A DNA stretch of 64,000 nt from Desulfobulbaceae bacterium UBA5611. Its GTDB lineage: Bacteria; Desulfobacterota; Desulfobulbia; Desulfobulbales; Desulfocapsaceae. The first letter of the stretch is position 1, and the number at the start of each line of letters is the position of its first letter. Made by a program: the position numbers and the translations under genes. The notes beneath the pieces were generated by a model, which was not told where the DNA came from, searched no databases, and saw nothing but the letters and a program-made list of their open reading frames with translations. Below, piece after piece: positions 15,107-23,539 of the stretch. The stretch spans positions 8,082 to 72,081 of the forward strand of contig DIKT01000021.1 of the NCBI GenBank assembly GCA_002424635.1, given 5' to 3'.

Positions 15107-17785
15107 CTACTTCGGTAGTGGAAAATGCTGGCTGATATAATGTTCCTCATCTGCTCGGTTCTGGACGACTCCGTCAAGACGAGCCATCAGTAATTTGTCA
15201 AGCATCACCTTAAACTGCGGACCGGGGATATGACCCATGGCCTTAAGATCGTGGCCTGTGAGCTGTGTCTTGATTTTACACAGCTCGGTCACATAAAGAG
15301 AGACTCCTTTTTTGATCTCATTTTTTCTGGCAATAGCCATAAGATACAGAAGACCCACATTAGCAAGTTCTCTGAAAAGACGGTAGAATTCAGAAGGACG
15401 AAGGGCGGATCGCCGCATGTTGGCAAGCTTGTCGGCGGCGTGTTTCTGCTGGATCAGGAACTCTCTGGTCCTGGGTGCAATGGCGAATCGCTGACAAAAG
15501 GCAGAAAGCTCAGAGGCTTGAGAGCGAGCCATGACAGCCAGCAGATAAACCTGCCACGGTTGACATGCTTCTGCCAGATACAGCAGATTATACCAGGAGA
15601 TGGCCTGTCTGGCCTGGGTCATGATATGGTTGAAGCGCCGATCAATCTTCAGATGAGGCTTCAGGTTGGGCCATAAAAACTGGAAGAGCTTGAACTCTTC
15701 CAGGCGGTTAATGGCGGGCAGCGGGTTTTCCTCCGCAAAAATAAGCTGCAGTTCGGTGAAAAAACGTGGATCATGGGCCTTACCGAAGAGGTTCATTTTA
15801 ACCGCGCTCTGGATCAGGCGGCTGGTATGGCTGTCAATTTTAAAATCCAGGCGTTGTTCGAAACGGATGGCCCGGAATATACGGGTCGGATCTTCAACGA
15901 AGCTGAGGTTATGCAGTACTTTTATGCTCTTATCTTTCAGATCTCCCTGGCAGTTAAAAAAATCGATCAGGGTGCCAAAACGTGAGGGGTTGAGCTGGAT
16001 GGCCATAGCGTTGATACTAAAATCGCGACGATAGAGATCAAGTTTAATTGAGGAGAGCTCAACTGTGGGTAAGGCCGCCGGATAATCATAATATTCAAGC
16101 CTGGCCGTGGCGACATCGATCCGCAGGCCATTTAAACTCCACTCAGGCAACCAGATCATAGCGGTATTAAATCGTTCATGGATTTTGACCTGTCCGTTAA
16201 GTCTCTGACCCAGCTTTCCGGCAAAGATAATGCCATCTCCTTCCACAACAATATCGAGATCAAGGTTTTTATTCTGCAGGAGCAGATCCCGGACAAAACC
16301 ACCCACGGCAAAGACCTGGAAGCCAAGAGAATCGGCTACTTCACCGATGGTCTGCAGAAGGATCACTACTTTCTTATCGATGCTTTCAGCGATTAACGGC
16401 TTCAGATTCTTGGTTCTTTCCTGCGGCTGCTCTTCAGTCTCATGCAGAAGGCTTTTAGGCAGATGGGCCGGATCATTGACCAGCATGTTGAGCAGATCGG
16501 TTTGAGTTATAACTCCGACCAGCTGGCGCTCATGGACAATGGGGATCAGACGTTGTCGGCGTTCGATGATCAACTCTTCTATGTCAGAGAGCGTAGCACT
16601 CAAGGGTAGAATAGCAATGTCGCAGGTCATATATTCGCTCACGGGCAGATGACCAAGCCCATGGTGAATAGCCTTCTCTATAACCCGGCGGGTGATGATG
16701 CCTGCAACCGCTGTGGTTGTGTTATGCTGCTGAGTCTGTTCGCCTGCAACCACTGGTAATGCTGTGATATTGTAGCGGGTGAGCAGGTAATGGGCCTGAT
16801 TGATACTGGCGTCGGCGGCCACACTGATGACCGGCTGGGACAGCATTTCTTGCGCAATAGCCTGGGGCCGGATATGCCTGTGCAGAATGCGGATCAGTTT
16901 GTCCTCAGCCTCAACAAGGGTCATGTCATGAATAGTTGCGGAGGCGGCAGTGGCATGGCCGCCACCGCCGAAATCACGGGCCACTGCCCCGGTATTGACT
17001 TCCGGAATACGGCTTCTGCCAATCAGATAAGTGCGCCCGGCCATGGAGACCAAGGCAAATATAGCTTCCAGATTTTCCATGTTCATGAAGCGGCGGACGA
17101 TCACGGCAAATTCGTCGATATACTCAGGGACACTCAAGGTCACCACCACGACTTCTACGCCCTGAATCGTGTAGCGGCTGGCCGTCTCCATCAGACTGTG
17201 TAGAAGTTCAACCTGGTTGACGGTAAGATCGTAAGTGATGAATTGGGAAATGATCTCCAGTTGGGCGCCTTGTGCCAGCAGCCAGGCCGCGGCCAGCAAG
17301 TCGGCTGGTCTGGTCGTCAGATGGGTGAGTGAGCCAGTGTCTTCATAGATGCCAAGACCAAGTATCGTCGCTTCTGCTGGTGACAGAGTAATCTGGCGCT
17401 GCTGGAAAATCTGCGTGAAAAGAGTGGTGGTGGAGCCGACATCGTCCACTAACTCTAAATCACCTTTTATGTCTTCCGGGCTGTCCGGATGGTGATCGTA
17501 GAGATGGATCGAAATCCCTGGATTGTCGAGGCAGGCGGCAAAGGTGCCGATCCGTTTGGCCAGGCGGGTATCGACCACAATCAGTCTGGTGATAGCCTTC
17601 AGGTCGATATGTTTTAATTTGCCAAAATCATATTGATTCTGCAGGGTCTCATTGATAAAATCGCGCAGATTCTTTTCCTGAGAACCGGCGAAGACCATGA
17701 TTGCTTCAGGATAAAGTTTCTGGGCGGCAATCATGGAGGCCAGACCGTCAAAATCAGCATTGATGTGGGTGGTGATTATTTGCAT
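15107..17785 (-). CDS. A-adding tRNA nucleotidyltransferase with DHH and CBS domains
   Basis: An 892-residue multidomain protein. The N-terminal DHH domain holds NADFDGLASMIA, DTRLAKR and LYDHHPDS, and DHHA1 follows with GGGGHATAAS (about 270-285). A CBS pair covers about 305-445. The class-II nucleotidyltransferase head has FAVGGFVRDLLL and the metal-binding LDLDIVVEGDG (about 495-525), followed by RRDFSINAMAI and RAIRFEQRLDFKI. In bacteria with split CCA synthesis, this type adds the terminal A to tRNA; the separate CC-adding enzyme is not in the window. The two tRNA genes and the tRNA-Leu seen here encode CCA, so its role would be repair. Confidence 0.88.
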   Translation of the reverse strand: MQIITTHINADFDGLASMIAAQKLYPEAIMVFAGSQEKNLRDFINETLQNQYDFGKLKHIDLKAITRLIVVDTRLAKRIGTFAACLDNPGISIHLYDHHPDSPEDIKGDLELVDDVGSTTTLFTQIFQQRQITLSPAEATILGLGIYEDTGSLTHLTTRPADLLAAAWLLAQGAQLEIISQFITYDLTVNQVELLHSLMETASRYTIQGVEVVVVTLSVPEYIDEFAVIVRRFMNMENLEAIFALVSMAGRTYLIGRSRIPEVNTGAVARDFGGGGHATAASATIHDMTLVEAEDKLIRILHRHIRPQAIAQEMLSQPVISVAADASINQAHYLLTRYNITALPVVAGEQTQQHNTTTAVAGIITRRVIEKAIHHGLGHLPVSEYMTCDIAILPLSATLSDIEELIIERRQRLIPIVHERQLVGVITQTDLLNMLVNDPAHLPKSLLHETEEQPQERTKNLKPLIAESIDKKVVILLQTIGEVADSLGFQVFAVGGFVRDLLLQNKNLDLDIVVEGDGIIFAGKLGQRLNGQVKIHERFNTAMIWLPEWSLNGLRIDVATARLEYYDYPAALPTVELSSIKLDLYRRDFSINAMAIQLNPSRFGTLIDFFNCQGDLKDKSIKVLHNLSFVEDPTRIFRAIRFEQRLDFKIDSHTSRLIQSAVKMNLFGKAHDPRFFTELQLIFAEENPLPAINRLEEFKLFQFLWPNLKPHLKIDRRFNHIMTQARQAISWYNLLYLAEACQPWQVYLLAVMARSQASELSAFCQRFAIAPRTREFLIQQKHAADKLANMRRSALRPSEFYRLFRELANVGLLYLMAIARKNEIKKGVSLYVTELCKIKTQLTGHDLKAMGHIPGPQFKVMLDKLLMARLDGVVQNRADEEHYISQHFPLPK

Positions 17786-18400
17786 AATCTGAATATAACA
17801 AGGAAATGATTAAATGATGCTTAATCCTACATAATCATATTGTTCATGCAGGGAATTTAACAGGAAAAGAGTGTTTATGCTCACTACAATATTACCGATC
17901 CTGAACATAAGGTTGATTGTCGTATAGTTGAGTAGAATAAGCCGCATTAAAAAAATGCAGATAATTTAATATTTAAAAACATAAGAAATAACCATTATTT
18001 ATTTTACATAATGCCGAGGTTATTCTCTGCATTTCCTCTCTTTGATACGTACTTGCATTCCATCTTCATCTATTCCTATAATAATTTATCCAGCATTTAT
18101 TGGTGCCATTAAGCCAGCTTTTCAAATATTCGTCATTATGGAGAATATTGATAGTCAGCCAATAATACATCATATCGCAGTGCTTCACATTGATGTCAAG
18201 CGTCATTGAAGCCGGTAATGCTGCCTGGTTAAATACCCGCTGTAATTCTTTAAAAATTAGGCGAGCTCCATGATCGCTGATATCGTCTGGTAATCTTTGC
18301 CAACCACCATAATTGCCAGGGGAACCCCGGTATTAATTATAGCGTAGTTATTTGTCCCTCTTTGATGCATCTCAAGCATGAGAAAAGAAGGAGATTACTT
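17786..18400. other. Gene-poor region between the tRNA nucleotidyltransferase and korA
   Basis: Over 600 bases, AT-rich near the left gene. It must hold promoters for both divergent genes, but none is convincing by eye. The right half contains a minus-strand open stretch, listed separately as a possible gene remnant. No tRNA or clear structured RNA was recognised. Confidence 0.5.
18066..18332 (-). pseudogene. Possible degraded coding sequence
   Basis: One minus-strand frame is open for about 88 codons, has protein-like composition (GNYGGWQRLPDDISDHGARL, LTINILHNDEYLKSWLNGTN), and ends at a TGA. It lacks a normal start; the first in-frame ATG leaves only about 44 residues. A second frame just upstream reads NTGVPLAIMVVGKDYQTISA before a stop. 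Two adjoining protein-like frames suggest a decayed gene with frameshifts, but chance cannot be excluded. No family was recognised. Confidence 0.3.
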
Positions 18401-20131
18401 GTGGAATACACAATCAGAGTTGGTGGCGAAGCTGGACAGGGATTAGTTAGTATTGGCAGTGTCTTGTCTAAAATGCTGTCACGCTCCGGTTTTCATGTTT
18501 TCGCTCACCAGGATTATATGTCCCGCATCAGGGGAGGGCATAATTTTTACCAGATTCGCTTCGCCAATTTTCCGGTTACCGCTTCCCGAGAGAAAATCGA
18601 TGTTCTGCTCGCCCTTGATATGGAGACTGTCGACATTCACCGCCAGGATCTCAATACCGGAGGGGTAATCATCTATGATGCAGCGGCTTTGGGCTCACAG
18701 CTGTCAGGGCAGGAGTTTTTCGATGTCCCTTTTGCCCGAATCACCGAGGAGAAGAGTGCGGATCGGATTATGGTCAGCTCAGTAGCGGTTGGGGTTGTTT
18801 TAGGATTATTCGATCTGGATATCGGTCTTTTTGCCAAGATTATGGAATCGACGATGGAAAAGAAGGGCGAAGAAGTTATCGCAAAGAATATTGCGGTCGC
18901 CCAGGCCGGTATGGATTTTGTCGAAAAAAATTATGCAGATAGCAATGCGCATAAGGTCGTCAGACCGATGACCAATGGTCAAATGCTGATTAACGGCAAC
19001 CAGGCCATAGGCCTGGGAGCACTTTTGAGCGGCTGCAAGTTTTATACGGCCTATCCGATGAGTCCTTCCACCTCTATCATGGAGTATCTGGCCCATAATG
19101 CACCAAAGTATGGCCTTATCGTCGAGCAGGCTGAAGACGAAATAGCCGCCATTAATATGGCTCTAGGTGCCTCTTATGGCGGCGTCAGGGCTATGACTGC
19201 TACTTCCGGAGGTGGCTTTGCCTTAATGACCGAGGGGCTATCTCTGGCCGGCATCACTGAAACTCCAATAGTTATTGCTGAAGTTCAACGCCCTGGTCCG
19301 GCCACTGGTCTGCCTACCCGGACGGAACAAGGTGATCTCTTTTTTGTTCTTCATGGCGGTCATGGGGAATTTGCCCGCGTCGTCCTGGCACCGGGAACTC
19401 CTGAAGAGGCCTTTTATCTTACCAATAAAGCTTTCCATTTAGCGGACAAGTATCAGATCCCCGTTATCATCCAGTCTGACCAATATCTGGCAGATTCCGA
19501 ATGGACTTTTCCCGGTTTTGATACGGAAGACCTGCACAATGAGGATTTCCGTCTTCGCCATCAAGCTCTGCAGGAAATGTCATCCTATAAACGATATGCG
19601 TCAACCGACACTGGTGTTTCACCGATGGCGATACCCGGCGCATCAAGACATCTGGTCGCCGTTGATAGTGATGAGCATGATGAAGATGGCCATATCATCG
19701 AAGATGCGGCAACCAGGATTGCCATGGTGGAAAAGAGGTTTCATAAAAAAATGCCTCTCATTCGCCAGGAGATAGCGCCACCCGCATATATCGGCCATCA
19801 GCAGGCAGTGGCGGTATTGGTTGGTTATGGCTCTACCTCAGGGGTACTGCAGGAGGTCTGTTCGCATCTTGCTGAGAAATATCGAATTGGCATGCTGCAT
19901 TTCAATGAAGTGTGGCCTTTTCCTCTATTGGAGAAATTTGACTATCTCGCCTTACTCAAGCAGGCGGCGCTCACCATCTGTATCGAAAATAACGCCACCG
20001 GTCAATTCGCCAACCTGATGCGTATGGAAACAGGTTTTGAATTCACTGTCCGCATCAATAAATATGACGGCAGGCCGTTTCTGGTGGACACCCTTCTGGG
20101 AGAAATCAATGAATACCTCCAACGATTATAA
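18401..20131 (+). CDS. korA: 2-oxoacid:ferredoxin oxidoreductase, fused gamma-alpha subunit
   Basis: About 577 residues. A GTG at 18401 was chosen because AAGAAGGAG lies just before it and the protein then begins VEYTIRVGGEAGQG, the family start. Residues 1-185 are the gamma domain (SRIRGGHNFYQIRF). The alpha domain follows (NGNQAIGLGALLSGCKFYTA, YPMSPSTSIMEYL, then QAEDEIAAINMALGAS). With KorB it would oxidatively decarboxylate 2-oxoglutarate or another 2-oxoacid, passing electrons to ferredoxin and making acyl-CoA. The exact substrate is not readable. The end overlaps korB by 23 bases, so the two are translationally coupled. Confidence 0.9.
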   Translation: MEYTIRVGGEAGQGLVSIGSVLSKMLSRSGFHVFAHQDYMSRIRGGHNFYQIRFANFPVTASREKIDVLLALDMETVDIHRQDLNTGGVIIYDAAALGSQLSGQEFFDVPFARITEEKSADRIMVSSVAVGVVLGLFDLDIGLFAKIMESTMEKKGEEVIAKNIAVAQAGMDFVEKNYADSNAHKVVRPMTNGQMLINGNQAIGLGALLSGCKFYTAYPMSPSTSIMEYLAHNAPKYGLIVEQAEDEIAAINMALGASYGGVRAMTATSGGGFALMTEGLSLAGITETPIVIAEVQRPGPATGLPTRTEQGDLFFVLHGGHGEFARVVLAPGTPEEAFYLTNKAFHLADKYQIPVIIQSDQYLADSEWTFPGFDTEDLHNEDFRLRHQALQEMSSYKRYASTDTGVSPMAIPGASRHLVAVDSDEHDEDGHIIEDAATRIAMVEKRFHKKMPLIRQEIAPPAYIGHQQAVAVLVGYGSTSGVLQEVCSHLAEKYRIGMLHFNEVWPFPLLEKFDYLALLKQAALTICIENNATGQFANLMRMETGFEFTVRINKYDGRPFLVDTLLGEINEYLQRL

Positions 20132-20969
20132 GGAACAACAGAAACCTGCCTGGTGTCCGGGATGCGGTAATTTCGCTATCCTCAGCACCTTAAAGAAAGC
20201 CTTGCTGGATATGAACATGGAGCCGCACCAGTTTGCTATTGTCTCCGGTATAGGCCAAGGCGCCAAACTGCCGCATTATCTGCCTTGTAATTTTTTTAAT
20301 GGCCTGCATGGTCGTTCGTTGCCGGTAGCTACCGGACTGAAGCTTGTTAACCATGATCTAGCTGTCGTAGTAGTTGCCGGAGACGGTGATTGCTATGGCG
20401 AGGGTGGCAATCATTTAGTCCATGCTATGCGCCGTAACGTCAATTTGACCTTATTTGTCCATAATAATGAGGTTTATGCCCTGACTAAAGGTCAGGCTTC
20501 TCCCACGACCATGACAGGGAAGTTAACTAAGACCCAGCCATTCGGCAATCCCTCAGAGCCATTAAACCCGCTGGCCCTGGCGATAGCTCTCGACTGTAGT
20601 TTCGTGGCCCGGGCCTTTTCTGGTGCCTCAGGGTTACCTTTCCTGCAGGAGATTATGAAGGAGGCTATTAATCATAAAGGTTTTGCTCTGGTTGATATCC
20701 TCCAGAATTGCGTCACCTATAATAAAAAGGGCACTTTTCATTGGTATAAGGAGCATGTCTATCGCCTGGAAGAGGACTATGATCCGGGCAATCGTGTCGA
20801 GGCCTTCAGGCGGTCGCTGGAATGGGGAGAAAAAATTCCAACCGGCATTTTCTACCGGAATGACAGGCAAACATGTGAACAGCGCCTGCCACCTATTCAG
20901 GAGACGCCCCTGGTCAATCAGGCTGTGTTCTCCTTAGAAGCAGGGCAGGAAGTGAATAATTTCTACTGA
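20109..20969 (+). CDS. korB: 2-oxoacid:ferredoxin oxidoreductase beta subunit
   Basis: A 286-residue TPP-binding subunit. The N-terminal KPAWCPGCGNFAIL provides the CxxC of the Fe-S site. IVSGIGQGAKLPHY and the TPP-Mg motif GDGDCYGEGGNHLVHAMRRN follow, then ALTKGQASPTT. ATG 20109 starts inside the end of korA; an upstream in-frame ATG at 20037 would lie deeper in korA and lacks the family start. No ferredoxin-like delta subunit is adjacent, so electrons must go to a ferredoxin encoded elsewhere. Confidence 0.92.
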   Translation: MNTSNDYKEQQKPAWCPGCGNFAILSTLKKALLDMNMEPHQFAIVSGIGQGAKLPHYLPCNFFNGLHGRSLPVATGLKLVNHDLAVVVVAGDGDCYGEGGNHLVHAMRRNVNLTLFVHNNEVYALTKGQASPTTMTGKLTKTQPFGNPSEPLNPLALAIALDCSFVARAFSGASGLPFLQEIMKEAINHKGFALVDILQNCVTYNKKGTFHWYKEHVYRLEEDYDPGNRVEAFRRSLEWGEKIPTGIFYRNDRQTCEQRLPPIQETPLVNQAVFSLEAGQEVNNFY

Positions 20970-21052
20970 TCTTATTTTGCATGGCAGGCTAAGCGGCGTG
21001 GCAAACCTCAGAAATTATCAGATGAGGAATAAAAATCAAAAAGGAGAAAGTT

Positions 21053-21355
21053 ATGAAAAGTACAGACTACTGTAAAATGATGGACATAGAAATGACTAAT
21101 TGGAAGGCCAAGCTTTATGATGTTATCAGAAAATTTGATGGACTACCCACCGGTCAACGAGAGAAGGTGTTTAAGGATGTTAATGCCCTGAATATTATCA
21201 TGGAAGAGCTTGATGAGAAGATTGATAGTCTTAGAACCGAGTGCCCCGTTGAATGGAAGCCTCAACAGGAAGAGATAAATGCTAAACTGTCTGATCTGGG
21301 CAGCAAGTATGGTGAGACCTCTAATCAGCTCTTTGATTATGAGGTTGGCGGATAA
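21053..21355 (+). CDS. Small coiled-coil protein of unknown function
   Basis: 100 residues with a strong AAAAAGGAGAAAG ribosome-binding site. It is highly charged and mostly helical, with a probable coiled coil at about 40-65 (NIIMEELDEKIDSLRTE) and another helix near 75-92. No signal peptide or catalytic motif was seen. It begins a run of same-strand small genes (DsrC-like, bacterioferritin, SOD) and shares general character with the small helical gene at 23058. Function not recognised. Confidence 0.7.
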   Translation: MKSTDYCKMMDIEMTNWKAKLYDVIRKFDGLPTGQREKVFKDVNALNIIMEELDEKIDSLRTECPVEWKPQQEEINAKLSDLGSKYGETSNQLFDYEVGG

Positions 21356-21415
21356 GGCCTAAAAAGTGAGAAATGATGAGATAGGAGCTCAGTAATTTTT
21401 TGTCCGAAAACAATT

Positions 21416-21441
21416 AGCTCACCTCGACTGAAAGGTGAGCT
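21416..21441. terminator. Stem-loop downstream of the small coiled-coil gene
   Basis: AGCTCACCT, an 8-base loop, then AGGTGAGCT form a perfect 9-bp stem. No T-run follows, so it may be a processing or stabilising element rather than a simple terminator. Confidence 0.4.
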
Positions 21442-21581
21442 TCATGTTGCGTCAACCAAAGTATGCAATTTAATAAGATAATGGAACAGAATACCTTGAA
21501 AGCGATTCGCGTCGTTAGCCATCCAGAAGAAGTTGCCAGGGTATATTGCCATTTAACGTGAGTGCAAGGAGGTATAAACAT

Positions 21582-21941
21582 ATGCCCACAATTGAATCTG
21601 ATGGAAAACAAGTGGCCATTGATGACAGGGGATTTCTGGTTAATATTGATGATTGGTCTGAGGATACGGCGCAAAAGATAGCTAAACAGGAAGGCTTGGA
21701 GGTTTTAACCGACGAGCAGATGGCGATAATCAAATTTATGCGCGACTATTATAAAACCTATTCCTATTTTCCGATCTTGAACTACGTGTGCAAAAATATC
21801 CATCAGCCCAAACAATGTGTTAATGAGCAATTCGTTAATCCGGAAAAAGCATGGAAAATCGCCGGTCTGCCTCCATTAGAAGGTATCCATTTTGTGTCAC
21901 TGGATGGAGGTAAACATTATTTAATGGAAGAGTGCTGCTGA
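21582..21941 (+). CDS. DsrC/TusE-family protein with extended Cys-Cys C-terminus
   Basis: 119 residues with a strong CAAGGAGGT ribosome-binding site. The DsrC fold is clear: DDRGFLVNIDDWSEDTAQKI, IKFMRDYYKTYSYFP, then KAWKIAGLPP. DsrC carries sulfur as a trisulfide in dissimilatory sulfite reduction and normally ends shortly after GLPKP with Cys at the penultimate position. Here about 20 residues follow the GLPP, ending MEECC. The last two residues are Cys118 and Cys119, and the usual second cysteine 11 residues earlier is Leu. It is therefore a paralogue rather than the main DsrC. It is followed by bacterioferritin and SOD. Confidence 0.85.
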   Translation: MPTIESDGKQVAIDDRGFLVNIDDWSEDTAQKIAKQEGLEVLTDEQMAIIKFMRDYYKTYSYFPILNYVCKNIHQPKQCVNEQFVNPEKAWKIAGLPPLEGIHFVSLDGGKHYLMEECC

Positions 21942-21970
21942 GCATCTATCTGAACTCCTGGGAGGTAAAA

Positions 21971-22435
21971 ATGAAAGGCAACGAGAAGATGATTGAACAC
22001 CTGAATCTCCGATTGGCGGAAGAGTTAACCGCTATCAATCAGTATATGGTTCATGCTGAATTATGTAATAACTGGCGATATGAAAAGCTGCATAAAGAGA
22101 TTGAAAAGCGGGCCATTCTCGAGATGAAGCATGCCGAGAAACTTATTGCTCGAGTTCTTTTTCTTGAAGGTCGACCGGTAGTCAGCAACTTGAATAAGAT
22201 GCATATCGGGGATGAAGTACCGAAGATGCATATGAACGATCATATGCTCGAAATAGATGCCCTGCGCGGCTATAACGAAAGCATCAGTGTGGCGGCTGAG
22301 CTGGGCGACAATGGTACCCGGGAAATGTTGGAATCAATCCTGAAAGATGAAGAAGGGCATATCGACGAGATTGAGTCGCATCTTGATCAGATTAAACAGA
22401 TGGGGGTAGAAAATTACCTGAGTGGACAGATTTAA
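21971..22435 (+). CDS. bfr: Bacterioferritin
   Basis: 154 residues starting MKGNEKMIEHLNLRLAEEL, with a GGGAGG ribosome-binding site; an upstream in-frame start inside the DsrC-like gene is less likely. Ferroxidase ligands are visible as Glu18, the ExxH in LEMKHAE, and KDEEGHIDEIESH near the C-terminus. The Met of LEMKHA matches the haem-ligand Met52 of E. coli Bfr. It stores iron and consumes peroxide or oxygen in a 24-mer. It lies between the DsrC-like and SOD genes, consistent with an antioxidant cluster. Confidence 0.93.
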   Translation: MKGNEKMIEHLNLRLAEELTAINQYMVHAELCNNWRYEKLHKEIEKRAILEMKHAEKLIARVLFLEGRPVVSNLNKMHIGDEVPKMHMNDHMLEIDALRGYNESISVAAELGDNGTREMLESILKDEEGHIDEIESHLDQIKQMGVENYLSGQI

Positions 22436-22450
22436 TTGACGGGAGGATTT

Positions 22451-22975
22451 ATGAACAAGCGGGTCAGGATATTGATGGTTATGGCTGTTTTGTCTTGCGC
22501 GACGACGGCTCAGGCCGATATTACTGTTCAGATGAATATGGTTGATGACCAAGGCATCGGCAAATCAATTGGCCATGTGCTAATCAGTGAAACACCTTAT
22601 GGCGCCGTCTTTACTCCCTCGCTTGCCGGTCTTCCGCCAGGATTGCATGGCTTTCATCTCCACGAAAATTCTAGCTGCGATCCTAAAGAGAAAGACGGCA
22701 AAATGGAGCCGGCAGCAGCGGCGGGTGGGCATTATGATCCTAAGGGAAGCAAGCAACATGGGCTGCCATGGGGAGAAGGGCATCTTGGCGATTTACCTGC
22801 TCTTGTTGTAGATACTGAGGGTAAGGCAACTAATCCAGTGCTGGCCCCAAGGCTAAAACTGTCCGATGTCAAAGGCCGGGCCTTGATGATTCATGCTGGA
22901 GGAGATAATTATGGTGATCGCCCGAAACCTCTTGGCGGCGGCGGCGACCGGATTGCCTGCGGCGTTATTCAGTAG
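22451..22975 (+). CDS. sodC: Periplasmic Cu/Zn superoxide dismutase
   Basis: 174 residues with a GGGAGG ribosome-binding site 5-6 bases before ATG 22451. A signal peptide ends near AQA at about residue 22. The metal ligands are GFHLHENSSC, GGHYDP, the HLGDLPAL His-Asp part, and MIHAGGDNYGD. The disulfide is Cys in NSSC with RIACGVI at the end. It dismutes superoxide in the periplasm. It lies 15 bases after bfr in the same direction, so the iron-storage protein and dismutase are probably made together. Confidence 0.94.
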   Translation: MNKRVRILMVMAVLSCATTAQADITVQMNMVDDQGIGKSIGHVLISETPYGAVFTPSLAGLPPGLHGFHLHENSSCDPKEKDGKMEPAAAAGGHYDPKGSKQHGLPWGEGHLGDLPALVVDTEGKATNPVLAPRLKLSDVKGRALMIHAGGDNYGDRPKPLGGGGDRIACGVIQ

Positions 22976-23057
22976 AGTTTGTTGCTGTTCGTCAGGCCAG
23001 CTTTAAATTTAAGTTAATTTATTGAAATATTATTTTTTCGAACAAAGGGGACCTACT

Positions 23058-23363
23058 ATGCTTAAACAAAAAGATATGGAAACTGCAATGCTGTTTGCCC
23101 ATAACAATTTCATGCTTAATCTCGAAAAAAGTATGGATATTTTAGACTCTGAGCTTAAACAGGCCAAAGGAATGTCTTCCATATGTAACGACGAATGGTG
23201 TAATGCCACTGAATCATATATTGATGATTTGCATAAAGATCTTTATGCCATCAGTGAGCCTCGCTGGATACCCAAAGAGGACTCTCATAAGCTTAGAGAA
23301 TTACGAGAAAGAATCCGTAATCTTTATCGGGAATTTGCCCATATCAAACAAGGCAACTCCTGA
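23058..23363 (+). CDS. Small helical protein of unknown function
   Basis: 101 residues; AAAGGGG precedes the ATG at 23058. It is charged and largely helical, with two cysteines in MSSICNDEWCNATES and a C-terminal helix of the type KLRELRERIRNLYREF. No membrane or signal segment is present. It is last of the run before the glutamate synthase gene and is followed by a terminator-like hairpin, so it likely ends that transcription unit. Function not recognised. Confidence 0.65.
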   Translation: MLKQKDMETAMLFAHNNFMLNLEKSMDILDSELKQAKGMSSICNDEWCNATESYIDDLHKDLYAISEPRWIPKEDSHKLRELRERIRNLYREFAHIKQGNS

Positions 23364-23430
23364 GATTGCAACAAGAGAGGGTACATTCTTCCCGTGCTCC
23401 GGGGTATCGATAGATCTAAATATTGCAGAG

Positions 23431-23474
23431 TGCGGCAGATGTAAAAAATAGCATCTGCGGCATCCTGTTTTCTT
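23431..23474 (+). terminator. Terminator-like hairpin before glutamate synthase
   Basis: TGCGGCAGATG and CATCTGCGGCA pair over 11 positions with one mismatch around a 10-base loop, followed by TCCTGTTTTCTTT. It lies upstream of the chosen gltB start and would separate the stress cluster from gltB, or attenuate read-through. Confidence 0.55.
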
Positions 23475-23539
23475 TCTCCTCGATCGCTAGTGCGCCTCTA
23501 TTTTACAAACTGAGCGGAGCCTCTTCCTCCGGGATAACA

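Noticed and set aside
15104..15118. CTAC-TTCG-GTAG tetraloop hairpin between convergent genes
   Set aside because: Only 4 bp and it lies over the stop of the tRNA nucleotidyltransferase gene; no U-run follows.
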